In this document: one piece after another, positions 8,857 to 17,279 of the stretch
Layout of the letters: each line of letters begins with the position of its first letter
Numbering within the stretch: position 1 is the stretch's first letter
DNA from: an uncultured Alphaproteobacteria bacterium
Lineage (GTDB): Bacteria > Pseudomonadota > Alphaproteobacteria > Caulobacterales > Parvularculaceae
Direction: 5' to 3'
DNA: 64,000 nt
Assembly (NCBI GenBank): GCA_902826095.1
Contig: CADEDN010000012.1
Location: forward strand, 1 to 64,000
Translations under genes and position numbers: made by a program
Notes under the pieces: model-generated
Told to the model about the DNA's origin: nothing
The model's input: the letters and a program-made list of their open reading frames with translations, nothing else
Databases searched by the model: none

Positions 8857-9411
8857 TCATCCTGCCGGCGCCGGCCCGCGCCGCAAGGCGGCCTCCGGCG
8901 GATGCTTACGATCGACGAGTTTTGTCCATGCCGCGCAGCACAGCGCGACGATTTCGTCGTAGTTTTTGAAGATGCGGTTTGAGAGCCAGTTGTTGCGCAT
9001 GAACTGCCAGACGTTTTCGACGGGATTGAGTTCGGGCGCTCTGGCGGGGAGCGGCAGGATGGTGATGTTTGCAGGCGTCTTCAGCTTTGGCGTCATGTGC
9101 CAGCCGGCCTGATCGACAATGAGGACGGCGTGGGCGCCGGGCGCGACGGCGGCGCTGATTTCCTGAAGGTGCAAATCCATCGCGTGCGTGTTGCACCAGG
9201 GCAGGACGAGCCCCGCGCCTTTGCCTTCCGCCGGACAGATCGCGCCGAAGAGATAGGCCCATTTGGTGCGCTGATCATGCGGCGCGCGCGGCCGCGTTCC
9301 CTTCTTCGCCCAGCGGCGGGTGATCTTGTTCTTCTGGCCGATCCTTGCTTCGTCCTGCCACCAGATCTCGACGCTCACGCCGTCGCCGACTTCCTCGCGG
9401 ACAGCCGCCAT
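8857..9411 (-). CDS. IS630 transposase, catalytic part (OrfB)
   Basis: The 184 residues hold the IS630/Tc1-mariner-type DDE domain: WWQDEARIGQKN (first Asp), VLIVDQAGWHMT (second Asp) and LPARAPELNPVENVWQFMR (final Glu). It probably has no start of its own and is made as a fusion with the upstream helix-turn-helix frame by -1 frameshifting at the A7 tract near 9430. It is intact to its stop. Confidence 0.88.
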   Translation of the reverse strand: MAAVREEVGDGVSVEIWWQDEARIGQKNKITRRWAKKGTRPRAPHDQRTKWAYLFGAICPAEGKGAGLVLPWCNTHAMDLHLQEISAAVAPGAHAVLIVDQAGWHMTPKLKTPANITILPLPARAPELNPVENVWQFMRNNWLSNRIFKNYDEIVALCCAAWTKLVDRKHPPEAALRRGPAPAG

Positions 9412-9920
9412 CTCGGCGGCGAAGTTTTTTTAAACGCCTCGACGGCGAACTCGTTCTGCGCATGATGGCGCGGGCGCGCCGACAATTTGCGAAGCCCGAG
9501 CGCGCGCATCTCCCGGCTCATCGTCGTTTCGCTTAATGACACGCCGAACTCGTCGCTCAGCCATTGCGCCAGATCGATGAGCCGCCAGCGCACGACGCCG
9601 TGGATCGCCGGGATCGGGCCAGCCTCGACGACCGCCTTCAACGCGCGGCGCTGGGCGTCGTTGAGCTTCGAGGCGTTGCCCGGCGCCTTGCCGTCGATAA
9701 GCCCGTCTGGACCGCGCTGGTTGAACCGAAGCGCCCAGTCCCGAACCGTCTGCAAGGAAACATCGCCAATCCGCGCCGCCTCGCTCCGCGACGCGCCGTC
9801 ATAAACCGCCGCCAGCGCCAGCAACCGCCGGGCCTGAGATGCGTCCTTCGACACCCTCGCCAAACGCCGCAGCGCCTTCCCGTCAAAATCACTCCGAAGA
9901 CCAACTGCATGCCGTCCCAT
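9375..9920 (-). CDS. IS630 transposase, N-terminal HTH part (OrfA)
   Basis: The 181 residues carry two helix-turn-helix blocks (YDGASRSEAARIGDVSLQTV and a later winged-helix region), the DNA-binding half of IS630 transposases. I chose the ATG at 9920 because GGGAGG lies six bases upstream; the frame extends to 9962. The frame ends just after the slippery A7 tract, where the -1 frame continues into the DDE domain. Confidence 0.85.
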   Translation of the reverse strand: MGRHAVGLRSDFDGKALRRLARVSKDASQARRLLALAAVYDGASRSEAARIGDVSLQTVRDWALRFNQRGPDGLIDGKAPGNASKLNDAQRRALKAVVEAGPIPAIHGVVRWRLIDLAQWLSDEFGVSLSETTMSREMRALGLRKLSARPRHHAQNEFAVEAFKKTSPPRWRLSARKSATA

Positions 9921-10201
9921 CGCGAACCTCCCTCGTTCGCCATTTTGAATCAGCATTCGCAAGCGCTGTGAATCCCCAATGAGTCACAACCAGCGCGAGT
10001 TGGTATCAATCCGTCGATGCTTCTGAAATCTGGCTGCTCGCCATCCCAATGGCTTGTTATTCAACAATCTATTTCCTCTGTATACGCATTGTCTGCAGTC
10101 TTGCCATAGGGACTCTCCAGCGAATGGCGGGCGCTCATGCCCAAGCCTGCGCGCTCAATAGACGATCTTGTATTCGTGAAAGCTTATTCTCAATAAATAT
10201 A

Positions 10202-10235
10202 AAATAATAGTGTGGCCTATATTTTACTATTATTT
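10202..10235. repeat. 10-bp perfect inverted repeat beside attachment-like copy 2
   Basis: AAATAATAGT (10202-10211) and ACTATTATTT (10226-10235) are exact complements around 14 bases. They end one base before the tRNA-like CCA end of copy 2. Copy 1 has no such repeat. It could be an operator or a weak bidirectional terminator. The rest of the gene-free stretch 9921-10201 shows nothing I recognise. Confidence 0.4.
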
Positions 10236-10236
10236 A

Positions 10237-10449
10237 TGGTACCGCCTGCTGGATTTGAACCAGCGGCCTCTAGATCCACAATCCGGATACGGACGATTAT
10301 AAGACCTTGATTATAAACATTTTTTCTCATGCTATTCAATGGCTTAGTTGAAATCTTGATTCCATGGAGGACCACCAGAAACCATGGATTTCCACCAGAA
10401 AATGAACCGAAAATGAACCAAGTATGTACCGAAAATGAACCGAATTTTG
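10237..10449 (-). repeat. Composite attachment-like repeat, copy 2
   Basis: This copy has the same order as 75-290. On the minus strand there is a GTG anticodon loop (10277-10279), a T-arm GCTGG-TTCAAAT-CCAGC and a CCA end at 10237-10239, then the shared cttgattccatgg segment near 10357 and the iterons. The T-stem bases differ from copy 1 on both sides yet still pair. No D-arm or 5' acceptor is present. It marks the right edge of the 10.2 kb left segment. Confidence 0.7.
10399..10442 (+). repeat. Four tandem 11-bp iterons, second array
   Basis: Units at 10399-10409, 10410-10420, 10421-10431 and 10432-10442 read aaaatgaaccg, aaaatgaacca, agtatgtaccg and aaaatgaaccg. In both arrays the third unit has tgtacc instead of tgaacc, so that difference is conserved and the arrays are homologous. 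Confidence 0.7.
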
Positions 10450-11263
10450 ATGGGCACGAGGCCTCGGTCATATTCTTGATACGCGATCAAGCGCTTCAAA
10501 ACTCAAGCGGCCAGCAGACTAAGAAACTCGTCCTGGCGCGGCGAGTTATACATCCCAAACATGAGGTTGTTGCTCCCCTTAGGCGATGGTGACCATCGCC
10601 ATTACTGATGAAAAGTGGAGAGCAGCGATGGGATTTTATGCGTGAGCGTCCGGCGACGGCCCCTTCGCTCACGCAGACTTCTTGACGCACGGTTCTCGGT
10701 TCCATTGCCTGGCGAGGGCTGTGGCTGCGGATTTTAAGTCAGCGACTGGCGCGAGGGCTGCCGATCGTCGTGATGGACACCCCTTGGGCGGCGAATGCAA
10801 TGAAGGCGCGGCCGGTGAAAACCGACATTGCGGATGCGCGTTAGCTCCGAAGCGGCCGCACCTAATGTCTCACGTATTACCCGATTTCATTGGCCATCTC
10901 TCTTTTTATCAGTGTACGGACTTTACGTCATGCCGCCGTGGTTGATTGCTCGACAGTTCAAGAATTTTATGAACCAAATGATCCAAGTTCCGAGCACCGG
11001 CTTTTGCGCTCCAGAGGCTAAGTATCATAAGGTCTCCGGCCAGCGGCTCGCCTCGACTATCGCTGTCGTTACGCCCTAGGAGAGGCAAGCGAACCGGCTC
11101 CAACGGCGGCCGGATACGGCCGAGTAGTTTGATTTTTCTATATTTTTGGGACAAATTCGGCCCTTCTTGAGAATTCCACAGGAACTGATGTCCGACCTCG
11201 GCACGGTGCACCGGATCGAGAGAATTGTCGGTGAACTCGCCTTTTTGGGCTATGGCCACCTGT
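10450..11263. other. Gene desert with two stem-loops
   Basis: No convincing reading frame occurs in these 814 bp. Two structures stand out. GGCGATGGT-g-ACCATCGCC at 10582-10600 is a perfect 9-bp-arm palindrome. CGTGAGCG (10641-10648) pairs with CGCTCACG (10666-10673). Neither is followed by a T tract on either strand, so they are not obvious terminators. The region could be decayed DNA, a regulatory region or an RNA gene; I see no decisive sign. Confidence 0.45.
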
Positions 11264-12670
11264 TTAGGACTGGGTGGGCCACAGATCGCACGAATCGCCG
11301 CCGCACGGTAGGAAGTGACTGTTCGATCGCAGACTTAGTGTTGGATTCAAGATTATGTGTCCCCTGGGGCCGCTGCTGGTGAGCCTTCTCGCGGCTGTTT
11401 CTCGTATCGATTTTCCCGCCCAGCCCGCCTCCTCATGAGTATTGAGCGTCGCCTTGTTGGGATGCCTGAACGAATTTCCTTCACCATAAGAAAGGCATAA
11501 GCGTGCCTTGCTGGAGGCGGCCGGCCTTGGGGGTTCGTGTCGGCGACGAGCGGCGCCGCCATGATGGGGAACAACTATCGCATCGAACTTGCAGGGTGTC
11601 CCTATCTCTTCAGGTAAGTAGCTGTAGTCGCAGTCCCCTGGCAGGAGAATCCCTTCGCCGCGAGCCCATTCTGGCTTGTAGGTCGCCACTAGGCCGGAGT
11701 GGTTTCTCCCTGGGCCTGCGCATTTATAAATCGACAAAGAACCGAGGGAGATGTGAGATGCAGTCGACGGCCAAACATGCACGTTATTTAGGTGACCCAG
11801 AAAAGTCCGGTGGACAGCTCCGATGCGTTGTCGCGGTACGATCCATGTTGCAGTAGTAGCCTCTTTCGATGGAATTGCAGCCGCTGTCCGCATCGAGGTA
11901 GACCAATGATCCCAGTCCCAATGGGACAAGATGATTGGGGGCCTATTGGTAAAGCAAAATCGTGAATTTCCTAGTGGATAAGTTCGAGCGTTTTGCAAAA
12001 CACCGCCGCCAAAATCGAAGTAGAGCGTCGGCGCGCCACCTCGTTCGCATATCGCATTGCAATTTCCCTGTCCAACATCGTAGACCATCGCGGTGTCGCC
12101 ACGAACTGTCTCCAAAGATTCCTTTATTGTGTTTATGGCCGTATCTTGATAATCATCCATTGTGATCAGCGCGTCGATTTTTCTACCTTCTGAACCACCG
12201 ATTGTCTTGATATTTGCATTTCTGAGAATTGACGGGAGAAACAGATTCAAGAAATGATTAATTGGCGTTCCTGTTTGCGAATCGAATTCGAATTCGAACC
12301 ACTGTCGCTCCTGATCTTCGCTTAGCAGTCCGTGGAGACCAAAGCGGCCCAAGGGATCGGTCGGATGCACAGGTACTTCGATAATTGAAACCCGGCTCCC
12401 CCACGTATCCAAACTGAAGTTACCGCGCTGCAAATCACCATTGTCGATCCAATCAGCGTCAACGGATTCGAAATAGGCCCTGAACGGCTTGTTCGGGCGA
12501 AACTCCGGCTCGATGCTATCAAGGCTCGCGTAGACCCGCCTTGGCAGTTCGCGCTCCGGCGGCGGTTCGCGTACAAAGTCAAAAAACGAACTCCCGTACA
12601 TCATGAAATCTTCGCTGACCTCGTTCTCTTCTGCATCGTCATCATCACCGACTTCGTCAGCATCTATCAC
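11264..12670 (-). CDS. MBL-fold hydrolase with long N-terminal extension
   Basis: This 468-residue protein has a metallo-beta-lactamase fold in its second half: YDVGQGNCNAI near residue 195, the zinc motif SHWDWDHW near 246 (an HxDxDH form of the usual HxHxDH), LLPGDCDY near 347 and VVPHHGG near 368. The DVGQG opening recalls ComEC-type hydrolases. The first 190 residues are unassigned and start with a very acidic run (DDDDAEENE). The start is a GTG at 12670 with a poor ribosome site, 47 bp after the patatin stop, so the two genes form an operon. The DNA looks more AT-rich than its neighbours. Substrate unknown. Confidence 0.78.
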   Translation of the reverse strand: MIDADEVGDDDDAEENEVSEDFMMYGSSFFDFVREPPPERELPRRVYASLDSIEPEFRPNKPFRAYFESVDADWIDNGDLQRGNFSLDTWGSRVSIIEVPVHPTDPLGRFGLHGLLSEDQERQWFEFEFDSQTGTPINHFLNLFLPSILRNANIKTIGGSEGRKIDALITMDDYQDTAINTIKESLETVRGDTAMVYDVGQGNCNAICERGGAPTLYFDFGGGVLQNARTYPLGNSRFCFTNRPPIILSHWDWDHWSTSMRTAAAIPSKEATTATWIVPRQRIGAVHRTFLGHLNNVHVWPSTASHISLGSLSIYKCAGPGRNHSGLVATYKPEWARGEGILLPGDCDYSYLPEEIGTPCKFDAIVVPHHGGAARRRHEPPRPAASSKARLCLSYGEGNSFRHPNKATLNTHEEAGWAGKSIRETAARRLTSSGPRGHIILNPTLSLRSNSHFLPCGGDSCDLWPTQS

Positions 12671-12717
12671 CTCAGGGCCTTTGGCGCGAAACCGCGTCCG
12701 TAGCTTATCGGAGTGTG

Positions 12718-13905
12718 TTAAACCTCAACCGCGGGAAACCGTGCAGGCGGATCGTTCGGCATCGCTTTGCCCGAACCCAAAGACCAGCGTCGGACGCTCG
12801 CATCCGCCATCGCATAACCGTGATGGACGAGGCGCCGGAGCGCTTCCGGCTTCAGGCGCCATAAACGTACATCCTCTCTGCGCGCCGCCTCCGCCTCCGC
12901 TTCAGGGAGCGAAATGACGTCGAAATCTGGAGCTACAAACGCGTGCGGCGAGCCACGCAGTGCGAAATACGCTACTCGGCGTTCGTTGTTCCTTGCTAGC
13001 GACATGAGCCATCGAATCCGATTGTTTTCCGCTTGGCGATGAATGAAGCTGATGGTTCTGCGAAATTGGTGATACCAATCGTCTGGCGGGTCCGGATTTT
13101 CCTTTGTGGGGTCACCGGCATTGGAAACGAGCAGCGTGCGATAGCGCTTCCAGATCGCCTCGAGCCCGACATTGTCGTAGATGCCACCGTCACCAAGTTC
13201 GACGCGACTGTTATATGGTGGGAGGTTGCGATCGGCGCCTTCAAGCGGTTCAATTTGCTGGCTGGAAATATCCAAAATGACGGGTGAGAAAAATGGCGGG
13301 AATCCGGAGGACGCCGCCACAACATGCGCCAGTCCAAAATTCGGCGACCGAATGACGCCTATACGGTGATCCGCCGCATACGGTTTTGAAAATCGCCACA
13401 ACGAGTTCAATTGCAGATTTGTGGCGTTGAATACGAAACGCGGCGCACTCGTCTCGTCGGGAAGATCTTGCAACGTCTTTCCGCGGAACAGTCGCTCGTC
13501 ATAGGCCTCTTCGAGTTCCTCCGCCGCCGAGCGGAACGGCGAAAAAACTCCGCCGAAACCCGCAGGAATATCAATTCCCTCTTCGCTGCAGAATCGAATG
13601 AGCGGCGCCGCCACCTTTTCGAAGAAGTCCGGCGCTGTTCGGCGCCCACCAGACGGCCATGCAAGGCGACCCCATTGGATAGCCAGCACGCCAGCTACGA
13701 TCGATCCACCGGACACGCTTGAAACGCGCTTGATGTCCGCAAGCACGCCGAGCTCGTTCAGGCGGATCAGCCCGCCGACGTGATACATCGCTGCTTTAAA
13801 TCCGCCCCCCGACAGCGCCAGCGCGGGGGCGTCCTCCAAAGTTTCGGCGTCTAGCGGATCGGAAATCTCACCCGATAATCTCCCCACGGTTTCTATTGGG
13901 TCCAT
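12718..13905 (-). CDS. Patatin-like phospholipase
   Basis: The 395-residue protein has the patatin catalytic set: oxyanion-hole loop LSGGGFKAAMYH near residues 30-40, the serine elbow SSVSGGS near 62-68 (an SxSxG variant of GxSxG) and the catalytic Asp in LGDGGIYDN near 239. Patatins are Ser-Asp lipid acyl hydrolases; bacterial members serve as secreted toxins (ExoU) or as membrane-attacking effectors in defence systems. No signal peptide or membrane segment is visible, so it is cytoplasmic or exported by a dedicated route. It is the first gene of a two-gene operon with the MBL hydrolase and is divergent from the peptidase operon. Confidence 0.9.
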   Translation of the reverse strand: MDPIETVGRLSGEISDPLDAETLEDAPALALSGGGFKAAMYHVGGLIRLNELGVLADIKRVSSVSGGSIVAGVLAIQWGRLAWPSGGRRTAPDFFEKVAAPLIRFCSEEGIDIPAGFGGVFSPFRSAAEELEEAYDERLFRGKTLQDLPDETSAPRFVFNATNLQLNSLWRFSKPYAADHRIGVIRSPNFGLAHVVAASSGFPPFFSPVILDISSQQIEPLEGADRNLPPYNSRVELGDGGIYDNVGLEAIWKRYRTLLVSNAGDPTKENPDPPDDWYHQFRRTISFIHRQAENNRIRWLMSLARNNERRVAYFALRGSPHAFVAPDFDVISLPEAEAEAARREDVRLWRLKPEALRRLVHHGYAMADASVRRWSLGSGKAMPNDPPARFPAVEV

Positions 13906-14079
13906 GGCTGCGCCTCCCGTCTTGACGCCCTGCCTCCGACTCGACGCCGACGACGCGACCGTAGCGCGCGAGCGAAGCGCTCGGCGACAAACTGGACCTC
14001 TTTAGCGTCTTAATCTAGAGTACGAGATTATTACTTGGCGTTATCAAGTAACAAGCGCAGTTTCGGGGAGGGCGTAGCC
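13906..14079. promoter_or_regulatory. Divergent promoter region between patatin and peptidase operons
   Basis: These 174 bp separate two head-to-head operons, each ending in an MBL-fold gene, and must hold both promoters. The stretch near 14010-14040 is AT-rich (tagagtacgagattattacttgg). A strong Shine-Dalgarno, ggggagg at 14065-14071, precedes the ATG at 14080. I could not define operators. Confidence 0.4.
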
Positions 14080-15954
14080 ATGCGCAAGTCGCCGACAGAT
14101 ACGCGCCCGGAGCGCCGCGCGCTGCGAATTTTCGCGTTCGACCCTATGTTGTCGCGTGCCGGCGACCATCGGATCACGATGGAAATTCCTTATCGGACGA
14201 TCATTCGCAATGAAGGTTCCTTTTGCGACGATCGCCTCGAAATCGTTGATTTCGACGGCGCGACAGGGAAGCACCTTCGCGCGGTCAATCTTGATGATCC
14301 CAACATCGCGATGACGCAGGGTCTCGAACCGGTCGAGCAAGATCCTCAGTTTCACCAGCAAATGGTCTATGCAGTCGCCTCGAAAGTGCTGGAGAACTTT
14401 GATCGTGCACTTGGCCGACGTATTCGTTTCCGCGGTGGCGAACGACTGCGCCTATTTCCCCATGCTTTTCAGGGAAGAAACGCCTATTTCGACGACGACT
14501 TGAACGCCGTGCTGTTCGGCTACTTTACGGCGGACGTAGATGATCCGGGCCCGAATTTGCCGGGCCAACTTGTTTTCACATGCCTGTCGCATGACATCAT
14601 CGCCCATGAAGTGGCGCATGCGGCGTTGGACCGGCTCCAAGAATACTACAAGGAGCCAACCAACCCCGAGGTTCCCGCGCTGCACGAGGCGTTCGCCGAC
14701 ATCGTGGCCATATTTCAGCGCCTTACGCTTCCAGAGGTCGTCGCTCCCGCAATTCGCGAAACGCGCGGTGATCTATTAGACCCGAATAATCGGCTGCTCG
14801 ACCTTGGTGCCCAATTCGGAACGGCGGCGGGCAAAGGGGGCGCGCTGCGCCGGCTCGCCGGCAAGCCCGATCCGGAGCACTACTTTAACACGATCGAGCC
14901 GCACGAGCTTGGGTGGATCTTAGTCTCCGCCGTCTACGAAGGGTTCGTGGCGGGTTTCGTGAAGAGAACTCGCGATCTAGTGCGCATTGCTACGGGCGGG
15001 AGCGGCCGCCTTCCAGAAGGCGAGTTAGCGCCCGATCTTGTGAGCCGATTGACAATGGAGTGCGTGCGGGTCGCACAGGCAACGCTGTCCATGTGCATTC
15101 GCGCTATCGATTACATGCCGCCGGTCGATCCGAATTTCAGCGATTTCCTTCGGGCCATGGTCACCGCGGATTTCGAGCTCAACCGGGCCGACGACACAGG
15201 ACTACGCGCAGCAATGATCGAGGCGTTCAGGCTGCGTGGCATTCATCCAATAGCGGTCGGTTCTCTGGCCGTTCAGTCAGTGCTTCTCGAATCAGAGGAC
15301 GGAAAGGACCCTCCACCGGACGTGGCGCTAGCGGGTATCGTCGGGAGACTTGCAATCTACAACGCACGGCATCTCGCACGCGGGCCAAAGCCAAAGTCAA
15401 CGGCAGGACGGGAGCGATCACATGAGATAAGAAAGACCTCTCGAAAGGAATGGGGCGCTCACCAGAATAGCTCACTGATGACTGAGGGGATGGGCATTGA
15501 GTCACACAGAGTCAACGACGAACCAGAATCCGAGTTAAGGCAGATTGCTGAAGATTTATGGAACTGGGCCAACCAAAATAGCGACCGTGTAGGTCTAAAT
15601 GGTGACCAGAAGTTCGCCCTTCGAAGTTTTAGGACATCGCAGCGCGTTGCGGCGTCGGGCGAATTCGTCATTGAGATGGCTGTACATTTTGTGCAATCGC
15701 GGAATGCCGAAGAGGATCTCGGCGGCCTGAGATATCGGGCTGGCATCACTATGATCGCCAACATTGACGGGTTTATCCGGTACTTGATCCGCAAACCGTT
15801 TCACGAGGTCCGGGAAGGCGAGATCAAGGAGTGGGTCCAAACTTTTGACTCGAGCGCTGGCGGTGGATGGTCCTCGGTTTCAAGGCGTCGTGGTCCAAAT
15901 CGTATCGTCGAAGCCTTTTCGGCGCGCGCTATGGATGAAAGGCGCTGGCGATGA
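14080..15954 (+). CDS. HExxH (gluzincin-type) zinc metallopeptidase
   Basis: The 624-residue protein contains DIIAHEVAHAALDRL, with HExxH at about residues 176-180, and ALHEAFADIVAIF with a candidate third ligand Glu near 203. That spacing and the ExxxD helix fit gluzincins such as thermolysin (M4). The C-terminal 200 residues are unassigned. The ATG at 14080 has ggggagg eight bases upstream; a TTG at 14035 is the longer alternative. There is no signal peptide or propeptide, unlike secreted M4 enzymes. The stop overlaps the next MBL gene by four bases, so the two products probably act together. Substrate unknown. Confidence 0.75.
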   Translation: MRKSPTDTRPERRALRIFAFDPMLSRAGDHRITMEIPYRTIIRNEGSFCDDRLEIVDFDGATGKHLRAVNLDDPNIAMTQGLEPVEQDPQFHQQMVYAVASKVLENFDRALGRRIRFRGGERLRLFPHAFQGRNAYFDDDLNAVLFGYFTADVDDPGPNLPGQLVFTCLSHDIIAHEVAHAALDRLQEYYKEPTNPEVPALHEAFADIVAIFQRLTLPEVVAPAIRETRGDLLDPNNRLLDLGAQFGTAAGKGGALRRLAGKPDPEHYFNTIEPHELGWILVSAVYEGFVAGFVKRTRDLVRIATGGSGRLPEGELAPDLVSRLTMECVRVAQATLSMCIRAIDYMPPVDPNFSDFLRAMVTADFELNRADDTGLRAAMIEAFRLRGIHPIAVGSLAVQSVLLESEDGKDPPPDVALAGIVGRLAIYNARHLARGPKPKSTAGRERSHEIRKTSRKEWGAHQNSSLMTEGMGIESHRVNDEPESELRQIAEDLWNWANQNSDRVGLNGDQKFALRSFRTSQRVAASGEFVIEMAVHFVQSRNAEEDLGGLRYRAGITMIANIDGFIRYLIRKPFHEVREGEIKEWVQTFDSSAGGGWSSVSRRRGPNRIVEAFSARAMDERRWR

Positions 15955-17237
15955 GCAAGAAGTTACGCATCCGGATGTACAATGTCGGATTTGGCGACAG
16001 CTTCTTAATTGAATTCCCCGGTATGAAGACGATGCTCGTCGACGCGGGCTTTCATTCACAAGGCAAAGGCGCTTTTGGCGGAAACGAACTCGCGCAGCAG
16101 ATCGCCGAAGACGTCGAGGATGTCTCGGGGGAGAGGCGCATCGACGTCATTGTCGCGACGCACCGGCACCAAGACCATGTCTTTGCATTCAATTCCAAAG
16201 TCTGGGACACCGTCGAAGTCGGGGAGGTTTGGCTGCCGTGGGTCGAGGACCCGGCCAATGCAGAGGCCGCTTCACTCTGGAAGAAGCAGTCAGGGTTCGC
16301 GGCGCAGTTCGCGACCGCATTGCCGGGATTGGCGCTGGGAGCGGATGAGCGGAGCGAAATTGAGTTCATCCTCTGGAACGCGGGAGCTGAGCTCGCCTCC
16401 GCAGATCTGAGGGGCGTAATGAGCGCGTGGAGCAACAAGAGTGCGCTCGAGCGCCTGCTGAGCGGCTTTAGGAAGCGAGACCGCGCTCGACCTCGCTTTC
16501 TTCCGACCAAGAAACGTTTTCCCGAAACCTTTGAGTGCGCCGCCATTCCAGGGCTGAAGGTTCACGTCCTTGGTCCGGCGCGCGATCCCGAACTGATCGA
16601 AGAACTCGACCCCGAAAAGGATGGAGAGACCTATCGCGCGCTGGCGCTGCTCGCGGCGGAAGCTACGGGTCCTGGCTTCGGCGTGACGCAAAACTCGCCT
16701 TTTGACGCAATCTGGGAGGTTCGGAACGACGAACTTCCGCTTCAATCGCCGATCCTGTCACAAGATGAGCGGATTCGAATTGCTGATCTAGCGCGCGGCG
16801 TCGATGCGCTGTTTGCTGCGGAAAAGCTTGACGGGATGATCAATTCCACAAGCCTCGTCCTCGTCCTCGAATACGGCAAGGCCCGGCTCTTGATGCCGGG
16901 CGATGCGGAATGGGGAACCTGGAAGCGAATCCTTCAGAATGAAGAGGCGGTCGACCTGCTTCGCGGCGCGACGTTTGCGAAGCTCGGCCATCATGGGAGC
17001 CACAACGCAACGCCGAAATCGCTGGTCGAGGAGTGCTTTTCGACCGGCATGCGCGCGATGATCTCGACCCAGCAGGGACACGGCAGGTACCGGAACAATA
17101 TTCCGCTTGAAGAGCTTCTTGATGCGTTGCTTGAAAAGCAGGTCGCGTACGCCCGCAGCGACACATCAGCGGAGCTTCCGAAGGGATTTGAGCGCGACGA
17201 GGACGACCGCTGGATCGACTTGCGCTTGCGCTGCTGA
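15951..17237 (+). CDS. MBL-fold hydrolase, second type
   Basis: The 428-residue protein begins with the fold itself (YNVGFGDSFLIEFPG), has the canonical zinc motif THRHQDHV with HxHxDH at about 71-76, LMPGDAEW near 316 and KLGHHGSHNATP near 344. All metal ligands appear present. It differs clearly from the MBL protein at 11264-12670 in motif spelling, domain position and length. It is translationally coupled to the peptidase gene by an ATGA overlap. Members of this broad group cut phosphodiesters or act as lactonases; the reaction here cannot be told. Confidence 0.82.
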   Translation: MSKKLRIRMYNVGFGDSFLIEFPGMKTMLVDAGFHSQGKGAFGGNELAQQIAEDVEDVSGERRIDVIVATHRHQDHVFAFNSKVWDTVEVGEVWLPWVEDPANAEAASLWKKQSGFAAQFATALPGLALGADERSEIEFILWNAGAELASADLRGVMSAWSNKSALERLLSGFRKRDRARPRFLPTKKRFPETFECAAIPGLKVHVLGPARDPELIEELDPEKDGETYRALALLAAEATGPGFGVTQNSPFDAIWEVRNDELPLQSPILSQDERIRIADLARGVDALFAAEKLDGMINSTSLVLVLEYGKARLLMPGDAEWGTWKRILQNEEAVDLLRGATFAKLGHHGSHNATPKSLVEECFSTGMRAMISTQQGHGRYRNNIPLEELLDALLEKQVAYARSDTSAELPKGFERDEDDRWIDLRLRC

Positions 17238-17279
17238 ACGTATTTTGGCTAAGGCCCTTGGACGCAGCAAGATAGGGTG

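Larger units (their letters stand above)
8857..9920 (-). mobile_element. IS630-family insertion sequence (two frames with slippage site)
   Basis: A helix-turn-helix frame (9920-9375) overlaps a DDE frame (9411-8857). Between them the minus strand carries TTTAAAAAAACTTC; a -1 slip on the seven A's joins the frames as ...AFKKNFAAEM. This is the usual IS630 organisation. Outer ends and the TA target duplication were not fixed; the outer flanks share only the direct repeat tcgcaagcgc (near 8846 and 9957), which is not an inverted repeat. Confidence 0.8.
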
